Source: JBKPRX01 sp046734795
Lineage (GTDB): Bacteria > Actinomycetota > Thermoleophilia > Gaiellales > Gaiellaceae
Assembly (NCBI GenBank): GCA_046734795.1
Contig: JBKPRX010000070.1
Coordinates: forward strand, 1 to 5,533
Length of the DNA stretch: 5,533 nucleotides
Reading direction: 5' to 3'
The notes under the pieces are model-generated. The model worked only from the letters and a program-made list of their open reading frames with translations. It was not told where the DNA came from and did no database searches. Shown one piece after another: positions 1 through 5,533 of this stretch (positions are counted from its first letter, which is position 1; each line of letters begins with the position of its first letter). The position numbers and the translations under genes are program-made.

Positions 1-1305
1 GTGATTCTCGACGTCGTCTACAACCACACGGCCGAGGGCAACCATCTCGGCCCGATGCTCTCGTTCAAGGGCGTCGACAACGCGAGCTACTACCGCCTCG
101 TCCCGGACGACCCGCGGCACTACATGGACTTCACCGGCACCGGCAACTCGCTCAACCCCGTCCACCCCTCGGTGCTGCGCTTGATCATGGACTCGCTTCG
201 CTACTTCGTCATGGAGTGCCACGTCGACGGCTTTCGCTTCGACTTGGCGTCGGCGCTCGCGCGCGAGTTCTACGAAGTCGATCGACTCTCGGCGTTCTTC
301 GACACGATCCACCAGGATCCGGTCCTCTCGCAGGTCAAACTGATCGCGGAGCCGTGGGACGTCGGGCCGGGCGGCTACCAGGTCGGCAACTTCCCCGTGC
401 TCTGGGCGGAGTGGAACGGCATGTATCGCGACACCGTGCGCGACTTCTGGCGTGCGCAGTCCGCAGTCGGACAGTTCGCGTCGCGCTTCACGGGCTCGAG
501 CGACCTGTACCAAGGCGACGGGCGCTCGCCGTTCGCGTCGCTCAACTTCGTGACCGCCCATGACGGGTTCACGCTCCGCGACCTCGTCTCGTACAACGAG
601 AAGCACAACGAGCCGAATCTCGAGGACAACCGCGACGGAACCGACGACAACCGTTCGTGGAACTGCGGCGCGGAGGGACCCACCGAGGACCCCGCGGTGA
701 ACGCGCTTCGCGCCCGGCAGCAGCGAAACTTCCTGGCGACGCTCTTTCTCTCGCAAGGCGTGCCGATGCTCCTCGGCGGCGACGAGTTCGGTCGCACGCA
801 GCACGGCAACAACAACGCGTGGTGCCAAGACAGCGAGATCTCGTGGTTTTGCTGGAACGAGGCAGACCAAGAGCTGGTCGACTTCACGCGGCGCCTCATT
901 CGCCTGCGCCGCGAGCATCCGGTCTTCCATCAGTCGAGCTTCCTCACCGGCCGGCCGGAGCGCTCGGCGCTACCGGACGTCTGGTGGTTCCGCCCAGACG
1001 GCCGGCGCATGACGCAGCGCGACTGGCAGCGCGGTGACGCGCATACGCTCGGCGTCTTCCTGAACGGCGAGGAGATCCAAGCGCGTACGGACAACGGCGA
1101 GCAAGTCGTCGATGACTCGTTCCTCTTGCTCTTCAACGCACACTACGAGCCGGTGATGTTCCAGCTGCCGGCACGTCGCTTCGGGCGCGGCTGGCTGCTC
1201 GAAGTGGACACCGCGCAACCGGAGCGAGTCGAGGATCAAGTGCTCCTCGCGCGCGCGAACGTCGAGGTGAAGGACCGCTCGCTGATGGTGTTACGGCGCT
1301 CCTAG
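1..1305 (+). CDS. glgX: Glycogen debranching enzyme GlgX/TreX (GH13 isoamylase type), 5'-truncated by window edge
   Basis: Hydrolyses alpha-1,6 branch points of glycogen or limit dextrins in the cytoplasm, giving linear maltooligosaccharides. The 434 visible residues enter mid-protein: the first codon, GTG, is read here as an internal Val, because the sequence opens inside GH13 conserved region I (DVVYNHT, residues 4-10). Region II is GFRFDLAS with nucleophile Asp81; region III is LIAEPWD with acid/base Glu117; region IV is TAHDGFTL with transition-state Asp188. The insert DNRSWNCGAEG (216-226) and the tail segment with DVWWF (326-330) and HTLGVFLNG (348-356) are typical of GlgX/TreX. Family members are usually 650-720 residues, so roughly 250 N-terminal residues, including the CBM48 domain, lie left of the window. 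All three catalytic acids are present and the frame is intact to the TAG stop. That stop overlaps the stop of the convergent lipoprotein gene by four bases. The nearby treY supports a role in feeding trehalose synthesis as well as glycogen breakdown. Confidence 0.95.
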   Translation: MILDVVYNHTAEGNHLGPMLSFKGVDNASYYRLVPDDPRHYMDFTGTGNSLNPVHPSVLRLIMDSLRYFVMECHVDGFRFDLASALAREFYEVDRLSAFFDTIHQDPVLSQVKLIAEPWDVGPGGYQVGNFPVLWAEWNGMYRDTVRDFWRAQSAVGQFASRFTGSSDLYQGDGRSPFASLNFVTAHDGFTLRDLVSYNEKHNEPNLEDNRDGTDDNRSWNCGAEGPTEDPAVNALRARQQRNFLATLFLSQGVPMLLGGDEFGRTQHGNNNAWCQDSEISWFCWNEADQELVDFTRRLIRLRREHPVFHQSSFLTGRPERSALPDVWWFRPDGRRMTQRDWQRGDAHTLGVFLNGEEIQARTDNGEQVVDDSFLLLFNAHYEPVMFQLPARRFGRGWLLEVDTAQPERVEDQVLLARANVEVKDRSLMVLRRS

Positions 1306-2192
1306 CCTTCGAGCTTGCCGGCGAGCCACGCGAACGCGTTGTCGTAGGCCGCGTCGTTGAGTGCGTGCCTCGCGTCGTACCAACGTACCGTCGTTCCGCG
1401 CGGCGCAGCGTTCGCGATGTTGACCAAAGCTTCGTGCGGCACGATCTCGTCGCGCTTACCGTCCTCCAGCAGGATCGTGTTCGGGCGCCCGTGCGCGATC
1501 GCGCGTAGCGGGTCGACGGCGCCGAGAATCCTCCGGACGGGCGCCCGCAGCGCCGGTGGCGCCTGCGCGACGAATGCGCTCAGCGGAGCTGCGCCGGTCG
1601 AGAGGAGCGCGAGCGCCTTTACGCGCGGCTCGGTCTCTGCGACGAACGTGCCGTTGCGCCCGCCGGCGCTCCAGCCGAGGTAGCCGATCCGCTCGCGATC
1701 GACTTGTGGCAGCGACTGCAGGACGTCGACCGCGCGGCGAATGGCGACGACGTCACGGATTTGGATCTTCCGTAACGCCCGCAGGTAGACGAGCGGCGAG
1801 GCTTGTTGCGGAGGTTGGACAGTCGTCGACGGCTCGGTGATCGTCAGCGCCACGAACCCCCGCGCGGCGAGACGGCCAGCTTGCGCGACGAGCTCGCTCC
1901 GGTCGCCGCCCGCGCCGTGCACGACGACAATCGCCGGATGCCGACCGCCGCCGCGCGGCAAGACGAGGTAGCCCTCGATGCGGTCGCCGCGGCTACGGAA
2001 CGAGACGTCGCGGACCGGAAACCCGCTCGGGCGGAGCCGTGCGACAGCGCCACTGTCGACATAACCGAGCTTCGCCGAGCTGTCGTAGTCGTATGCGCCG
2101 GACCTCGTCGAAGCCTGCGTTCTCGACGAGCTGCCGCAGCCGGCGAGCGCCACGAGGAGCGCAAGGCACGCGATCGTCCGGAGCACCGCCAT
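1302..2192 (-). CDS. Secreted lipoprotein alpha/beta-hydrolase (dienelactone hydrolase/acyl esterase-like)
   Basis: A 296-residue protein predicted to be lipid-anchored outside the cytoplasmic membrane. The N-terminus is a lipoprotein signal peptide: MAVLRT, a hydrophobic stretch, then lipobox LAGC with Cys19, followed by a Ser/Thr-rich linker. The alpha/beta-hydrolase fold follows: oxyanion-hole motif HGAGG (92-96), nucleophile elbow GWSAG with Ser175, likely acid Asp248 in GKRDEIVP, and His276 in DARHALND. The nucleophile is Ser, not the Cys of true dienelactone hydrolases, so an esterase, acyl hydrolase or peptidase-like activity is more likely; the substrate cannot be told. An upstream in-frame ATG at 2252 would add 20 residues, but the start at 2192 is preferred: it has an AAGGAG Shine-Dalgarno 8 bases upstream, puts the signal peptide at the N-terminus, and avoids overlap with treY. 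It is convergent with glgX and divergent from treY. Nothing ties its chemistry to glycogen or trehalose. Confidence 0.9.
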   Translation of the reverse strand: MAVLRTIACLALLVALAGCGSSSRTQASTRSGAYDYDSSAKLGYVDSGAVARLRPSGFPVRDVSFRSRGDRIEGYLVLPRGGGRHPAIVVVHGAGGDRSELVAQAGRLAARGFVALTITEPSTTVQPPQQASPLVYLRALRKIQIRDVVAIRRAVDVLQSLPQVDRERIGYLGWSAGGRNGTFVAETEPRVKALALLSTGAAPLSAFVAQAPPALRAPVRRILGAVDPLRAIAHGRPNTILLEDGKRDEIVPHEALVNIANAAPRGTTVRWYDARHALNDAAYDNAFAWLAGKLEG

Positions 2193-2200
2193 CGACGTTA

Positions 2201-2209
2201 CTCCTTCCC
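2201..2209 (-). promoter_or_regulatory. Ribosome binding site of the lipoprotein hydrolase, decides its start
   Basis: Read on the minus strand this is GGGAAGGAG, a near-ideal Shine-Dalgarno. Eight bases separate it from the ATG at 2192. The alternative ATG at 2252 has no comparable site and would place 20 polar residues before the signal peptide. Confidence 0.8.
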
Positions 2210-2214
2210 GTTCC

Positions 2215-2223
2215 GGGGCAGGA
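2215..2223 (+). promoter_or_regulatory. Probable ribosome binding site of treY
   Basis: GGGGCAGGA lies 9 bases before the treY ATG at 2233. The AGGA core is a moderate Shine-Dalgarno. It sits in the same 40-base divergent gap that carries the lipoprotein gene's ribosome binding site on the other strand, so the gap is almost fully used by translation signals. No convincing -35/-10 pair was seen in it. Confidence 0.5.
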
Positions 2224-2232
2224 CGCACACTC

Positions 2233-4068
2233 ATGCCCGCCTTCCGGTGCACGTATCGACTCCAGCTGACGCCTGAGTTCGGCTTTCGCGAAGCACAGCC
2301 CGTCGTGCCGTATCTCCGAGATCTCGGCGTCTCGCATCTCTATCTCTCGCCGGTACTGCAGGCGCGTCGCGGCTCGACGCACGGTTACGACGTCGTCGAC
2401 CCGACGCGGATCTCGGATGACCTCGGCGCCGAGCAGGCGTTCCGCGAGCTCGCCGAGACGGCGCGCGCGAACGAGCTCGGCATTGTGCTCGACGTCGTTC
2501 CGAACCACATGGCGGCCGACGAGGAGCAGAACCGCTACTGGCGCGACGAGCGCGAGAAGTTCTTCGACTTCGACGCGGCGACGGGCTGGCACCGGCGCTT
2601 CTTCGACGTCGACGAGCTCGCCGGTGTGCGCGTCGAGGATCCGGAGGTCTTCGACGAGACGCACCGGAAGATCCTCGAGCTCGTCGGCGAAGGCCTCGTC
2701 GACGGCTTGCGCATCGATCACCCGGACGGACTTGCCGACCCGCGTGTCTATCTCGAGCGCCTGCGCGAGCGCGGTGCGCGGCACGTGTGGGTCGAGAAGA
2801 TCCTCGAGCCGGGCGAGCGCCTTCGCGACTGGGCCACCGAAGGCACGACCGGCTACGAGTTCGCAAACGACGTCGCCGCGCTCTTCCTCGATCCCGCAGG
2901 TGAGGAGCCGCTGACCGCGCTCTACCGCGAGCTCACCGGCGAGGAGCGATCGTTCGCCGAGGTTGCGCATGAGGCGAAGCTCGAGCAAGCCCGCACGACG
3001 TTTGCCCGCGAGTTCGAGCGCCTGCGCGCCTTGCACGACGACGCGCAACTGGAGGAAGCGGCGGCCGCCCTGCACGTCTATCGCACGTACGTCGAGCCCT
3101 CCACCGGGCGCGTGGACGAGCAGGACCGAGACGCAGCTGCAGTGCTGCCTGACGAGCTTCGTCGCATCGTCCTGCTCGACGAACGCTCGCCGGCGCTCGA
3201 CGAGTTCGTCACGCGCTGGCAGCAGACGACCGGCCCCGTGATGGCGAAAGGCGTCGAAGACACCGCGTTCTATCGCTACTTCCGCTTGACGGCGCTGAAC
3301 GAAGTCGGCGGCAATCCCGATCGCTTCTCGCTCTCGGTGGACGAGTTCCATCGCGCGAACATCGAGCGCGCAACGCGCTTCCCGCTGCATCTCCTCGCGA
3401 CGCAGACGCACGACACGAAGCGAAGCGGCGACGTGCGCGCGCGGATCGGCGCGCTTGCCGAAGTGCCGGACGAATGGGCACGCCTCGCCCGCACGTGGCG
3501 AACGCTCGACGATCCGAACGAGGACTACCTCTTGTGGCAGACGCTCGTAGGCGCGTGGCCGATCCAGGAAGAGCGTGTCGCCGCCTACATGGAAAAGGCA
3601 CTGCGCGAGGCGAAGCGCAACACGAACTGGATCGAGCCGAACGAAGAGCACGAGCGCGAAGTGCGCACGCGGATCGCGCGCATCTACGAGCGGCCGCCGG
3701 ACGGCTTCGTCGACTTCGCCGCGCGGATCGCCAGGCGCGGACGCGAGATCTCGCTCCAGCAGACCTTGCTGAAGCTCACGTGTCCGGGCGTCGGCGACAT
3801 CTACCAGGGCGACGAGCACGAGACGCGCAGCCTGGTGGATCCGGACAATCGCCGCGCCGTTTCGTGGGCGAAGCGCGAATCGCCGAAGTCGGCCCTCGTG
3901 CGCCGCGTGCTGGCCCTGCGGGCGCGAGAGTCCGAGGCATTTGCCGGCTCCTACGAGCCGCTCGACGTCGGGCCGGCCGGTTGCGGATTCGTCCGGGGCG
4001 GCCGCGTGAAGGTCGTCGTACCGCTTCGGCCGGGCGGGCCGGCGCAGGAACTATCGGTGATCGCTTGA
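2233..4068 (+). CDS. treY: Maltooligosyltrehalose synthase TreY (GH13_26), compact form
   Basis: Intramolecular transglucosylase that converts the reducing-end alpha-1,4 linkage of a maltooligosaccharide to alpha,alpha-1,1, giving maltooligosyltrehalose for TreZ; cytoplasmic. The N-terminus has the TreY signature TYRLQL (7-12), then SHLYLSPVLQARRGSTHGYD (34-53). Region I is DVVPNHMA (87-94). Region II is DGLRIDHPDGLADP (157-170) with nucleophile Asp162. Region III is VWVEKIL (185-191) with acid/base Glu188. MAKGVEDTAFYRY (337-349) is characteristic, and region IV is QTHDTKRSGD (391-400) with Asp394. The C-terminal part has PGVGDIYQGDE (518-528), where the family more often has Pro at the second Gly. 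At 611 residues it is shorter than well-studied TreY proteins (over 700). Much of the loss is between regions I and II, where only about 65 residues link VPNHMA to GLVDGLRIDH; the reading frame and catalytic triad are intact. The ATG start matches the family N-terminus. The next gene starts 19 bases downstream and may be cotranscribed. Neither neighbour in the window is treZ. Confidence 0.95.
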   Translation: MPAFRCTYRLQLTPEFGFREAQPVVPYLRDLGVSHLYLSPVLQARRGSTHGYDVVDPTRISDDLGAEQAFRELAETARANELGIVLDVVPNHMAADEEQNRYWRDEREKFFDFDAATGWHRRFFDVDELAGVRVEDPEVFDETHRKILELVGEGLVDGLRIDHPDGLADPRVYLERLRERGARHVWVEKILEPGERLRDWATEGTTGYEFANDVAALFLDPAGEEPLTALYRELTGEERSFAEVAHEAKLEQARTTFAREFERLRALHDDAQLEEAAAALHVYRTYVEPSTGRVDEQDRDAAAVLPDELRRIVLLDERSPALDEFVTRWQQTTGPVMAKGVEDTAFYRYFRLTALNEVGGNPDRFSLSVDEFHRANIERATRFPLHLLATQTHDTKRSGDVRARIGALAEVPDEWARLARTWRTLDDPNEDYLLWQTLVGAWPIQEERVAAYMEKALREAKRNTNWIEPNEEHEREVRTRIARIYERPPDGFVDFAARIARRGREISLQQTLLKLTCPGVGDIYQGDEHETRSLVDPDNRRAVSWAKRESPKSALVRRVLALRARESEAFAGSYEPLDVGPAGCGFVRGGRVKVVVPLRPGGPAQELSVIA

Positions 4069-4074
4069 AGACCG

Positions 4075-4080
4075 CATACT
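4075..4080 (+). promoter_or_regulatory. Possible -10 element for a leaderless start of the downstream membrane protein
   Basis: CATACT ends 7 bases before the ATG at 4088, the spacing expected if transcription begins at or next to the start codon. No good Shine-Dalgarno is present in the 19 bases between the treY stop and this ATG. The hexamer matches TATAAT at four of six positions and no -35 was found at normal spacing, so this is only a weak candidate; readthrough from treY is an alternative. Confidence 0.2.
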
Positions 4081-4087
4081 GTCGCCC

Positions 4088-5044
4088 ATGAGCTCGGACT
4101 CCTGGCCGTCACCGGATGCGCGACGCGGCCCACTGCCGCGGATCGAAGACCTTCCGATCGGTGACCACGGCTACGACCAGGAGGCCACGCGCCGCGCGTT
4201 CGACGACTTCTACCGGCACGTGGCGCAGCTCGACGCGACGCTGAAGACGCTCGAGGCCGTCGAGGCGTTCCAACGCGACGCAGCGGAGCTCAGGACCGAC
4301 CTGCGCTCGTTGCGCGCACTCGGTCTCGGCACGCCGGCGTCGGATTGGGAAGCGCGGTCGTGGCCGGTCGAGCGCGAGCGCCCGGAGATCTCGACGACGG
4401 CGCTCCGCATCGCAGGCGAGGCCGCGCTGCTGATCGTCGTTGCGGTCCTCGTCGGGATCGCGAACGTTCGTCCGCTCGTGATCGTCGCGGTGATGGCGGC
4501 CGCTCTCGGAATCGTGTGGCTCTGCGAGCTCCTCGCCGCGCGCTCTCGCACACGTGTCCCGTCGTGGATCAACGAGCCGTACGGATTCGGGCAAGTGCTG
4601 CCGCCGGCGGAGCCGATCGAAGAGCTCGGCGCGGGCGAGCCTGCGCCGTACATCGAGGCAGCGCTTCCGGATCCCGCAGTCGGTTGGTCAGCGTTCGAAG
4701 GCGAAGGCGAAGTGGAGGTCGTCGAGGTTCTCGAGGAAGCGCGCGAAGAAGCGCGCGAAGAAGATCACGCGCAAGACCTGCAGGAAGGCGAGCAGAGCCG
4801 CGGTTGGCTCCGTCGCCGCCGCGCGAAGGAAGAGGTCGCCGAGGAGCCCGTGCCCGGAACCGTCGACCCAGCGGTGGCTGCGGCCGAGGCGGCGCCGGTC
4901 GGACACGTGCGCGTGCTCAAGACCGGCTTCGCCGAGGATCCATGGGAACGCGGCTTCGACGGCGAAGATGCAGACGGCGCCGCGGCTGGGAACGGCGCCG
5001 ACGAGCAGGACGTTCGGTTCGAGTCGAGCGATCCTCGCGCCTAG
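4088..5044 (+). CDS. Unrecognised two-helix membrane protein with long charged C-terminal tail
   Basis: I do not recognise a family for this 318-residue protein. Visible layout: a polar N-terminus; a likely amphipathic or coiled-coil helix from about 32 to 78, rich in Leu, Ala, Glu and Arg (AFDDFYRHVAQLDATLKTLE, then FQRDAAELRTDLRSL); two adjacent hydrophobic helices at about 106-126 and 129-150, separated by a short NVRP turn, forming a hairpin; then a roughly 165-residue hydrophilic tail. The tail has an acidic stretch at about 204-234 (EGEGEVEVVEVLEEAREEAREED), a basic patch GWLRRRRAK (239-247), and a more conserved-looking segment HVRVLKTGFAEDPWERGFD (273-291). There is no signal peptide, so both ends may face the cytoplasm. 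It follows treY by 19 bases on the same strand, so cotranscription is plausible, but no functional link to trehalose can be read from sequence. The start is the first ATG in frame after treY. Codon use matches the neighbours and no strong Shine-Dalgarno precedes it. Existence is well supported; function is unknown. Confidence 0.8.
   Translation: MSSDSWPSPDARRGPLPRIEDLPIGDHGYDQEATRRAFDDFYRHVAQLDATLKTLEAVEAFQRDAAELRTDLRSLRALGLGTPASDWEARSWPVERERPEISTTALRIAGEAALLIVVAVLVGIANVRPLVIVAVMAAALGIVWLCELLAARSRTRVPSWINEPYGFGQVLPPAEPIEELGAGEPAPYIEAALPDPAVGWSAFEGEGEVEVVEVLEEAREEAREEDHAQDLQEGEQSRGWLRRRRAKEEVAEEPVPGTVDPAVAAAEAAPVGHVRVLKTGFAEDPWERGFDGEDADGAAAGNGADEQDVRFESSDPRA
4736..4763 (+). repeat. Short in-frame tandem repeat, 12-base unit, about 2.3 copies
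   Basis: The unit GAAGCGCGCGAA occurs perfectly at 4736-4747 and 4748-4759 and begins a third time at 4760-4763. It encodes EARE repeats in the acidic tail of the membrane protein. A smaller GGCGAA repeat (EGEGE) lies at about 4698-4711. Lengths are multiples of three, so copy-number change would keep the frame. Confidence 0.6.
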
Positions 5045-5083
5045 CCGAACGGCGCGTCCACGTCTAGGAAAAGGCGGGCTGCG

Positions 5084-5112
5084 TTGAGCGCGCTCGAACC
5101 GCTGACTTAGAT
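5084..5112 (+). promoter_or_regulatory. Weak promoter candidate before the glycosyltransferase gene
   Basis: TTGAGC at 5084-5089 and TTAGAT at 5107-5112 are separated by 17 bases. The -35 matches TTGACA at four of six positions; the -10 is poor (three of six to TATAAT). If real, transcription would start near the second ATG (5120), which lies 7 bases after the hexamer, and would imply a leaderless message starting at MAPRLSL. The 66-base gap shows no clear hairpin terminator for the preceding gene. Confidence 0.2.
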
Positions 5113-5533
5113 GAAAGCGATGGCGCCGCGGCTTTCGCTCATCGTTCCTACTGACACGTTCAGCACGATCGCGGAGCTCGTGCGGCATCTTGCTGCCCAG
5201 ACGATTGCCGGCAGCATCGAGCTCGTCGTCGTGTGCCCGGCCGCAGACAAGCTCGGCCCACTCGAGGGCACCGATTCTCTCCAAAGCGTCACCGTCGTCG
5301 AGCACGCGCTTCTTCCGCTCGGCGAGGCTCGCGCCGCCGCCGTTGCGGTCGCGAACGCGCCGGTCGTTGCGATCGGCGAGACGCACGCGTTCCCGACCGA
5401 GACGTGGGCCGAGACGGTCTTGCGCGCGCACGAAGAAGGCTGGGCGGCCGTCGTTCCGACGATCGTGAACGGCAATCCCGAAGGCGGCGCCACGAGCTGG
5501 TCGTCGCTCCTGATCGACTACGGCCGCTGGGCA
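5111..5533 (+). CDS. GT2-like glycosyltransferase, N-terminal part, 3'-truncated by window edge
   Basis: The frame is open to the last base, giving 141 residues. The start RLSLIVPT (7-14) is the first beta strand of a GT-A fold, and IELVVVCP (36-43) fits the second. LGEARAAAVAVANAPVVAIGE (70-90) matches the GT2 segment that normally reads GxARNxGxxxAxGxxxxxxDxD. It is followed by a FP-x-x-x-WAE pattern (94-101), then VVPTIVNGNPEGGATSW (114-130), which resembles the PVVxNxNPxSxxSW stretch of a GT2 subgroup that I recall from memory. Such enzymes transfer a sugar from a nucleotide donor at the inner membrane face or in the cytoplasm; donor and acceptor cannot be told. At the metal-binding position the sequence is GETH rather than a classical DxD. 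Start choice is open: ATG 5111 or ATG 5120 (MAPRLSL); neither has a strong Shine-Dalgarno. It lies 66 bases after the membrane protein gene, same strand. Confidence 0.75.
   Translation, partial: MKAMAPRLSLIVPTDTFSTIAELVRHLAAQTIAGSIELVVVCPAADKLGPLEGTDSLQSVTVVEHALLPLGEARAAAVAVANAPVVAIGETHAFPTETWAETVLRAHEEGWAAVVPTIVNGNPEGGATSWSSLLIDYGRWA

Noticed and set aside
1..3. GTG at the first base as a true start codon of glgX.
   Set aside because: The protein begins inside GH13 conserved region I, so the true start and the N-terminal domain must lie outside the window.
1296..1330. Bidirectional terminator between the convergent glgX and hydrolase genes.
   Set aside because: The genes overlap by four bases and I see no GC-rich hairpin with a T-run on either strand around the shared CTAG.
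2193..2252. Longer N-terminus for the lipoprotein from the upstream ATG at 2252.
   Set aside because: It would overlap treY, add a charged leader before the signal peptide, and ignore the strong ribosome binding site 8 bases before the ATG at 2192.
1993..3819. A 608-codon open frame on the minus strand antisense to treY.
   Set aside because: It lies almost wholly over treY, whose motifs and catalytic residues are unmistakable, and runs into the lipoprotein gene in another frame. Its translation is Arg/Val/Glu-rich with no recognisable domain, as expected for a shadow of a GC-rich gene.
2233..4068. TreY read as truncated or frameshifted because it is short.
   Set aside because: Start and end regions both match the family, the frame is continuous, and all three catalytic acids are present; the shortness reflects missing internal loops.
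4688..5431. Minus-strand open frame of 247 codons spanning the end of the membrane protein gene and the start of the glycosyltransferase.
   Set aside because: It is antisense to two better supported genes, and the translation has no recognisable motif. The glycosyltransferase frame shows a clear GT-A pattern.

Overview
The window is GC-rich, gene-dense bacterial chromosome. Gaps are tiny, codons strongly favour G/C in the third position, and the gene content is glycogen and trehalose metabolism plus surface functions. The compact form of the trehalose synthase and the style of the two downstream proteins suggest a high-GC actinobacterium, perhaps of the Thermoleophilia (Gaiellales/Solirubrobacterales) type. 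That placement is an impression from sequence style, not a computed assignment. No RNA genes, CRISPR arrays, insertion sequences or phage genes are visible.

Layout from left to right. (1) The C-terminal two thirds of a GlgX/TreX-type glycogen debranching enzyme on the + strand, cut by the left edge. (2) A lipoprotein alpha/beta-hydrolase on the - strand, whose stop codon overlaps the glgX stop within a shared CTAG. (3) treY, maltooligosyltrehalose synthase, on the + strand, starting 40 bases beyond the start of the lipoprotein gene. (4) 19 bases after treY, an unrecognised protein with two adjacent membrane helices and a long charged tail. (5) After a 66-base gap, the N-terminal part of a GT2-like glycosyltransferase, cut by the right edge.

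GlgX and TreY form a recognisable pathway. GlgX removes alpha-1,6 branches from glycogen and releases linear maltooligosaccharides. TreY turns the reducing end of such chains into a trehalose unit. The third enzyme, TreZ, which releases free trehalose, is not in the window and does not follow treY; it may lie left of the window or elsewhere. The unusual point of architecture is the oppositely oriented lipoprotein hydrolase wedged between the two pathway genes with almost no intergenic space. Either treY has its own promoter overlapping the lipoprotein gene, or glgX-treY transcription runs antisense through it. Nothing here amounts to a clearly new system. The most interesting items are this arrangement, the shortened TreY, the two-helix membrane protein, and the altered acidic motif of the glycosyltransferase.
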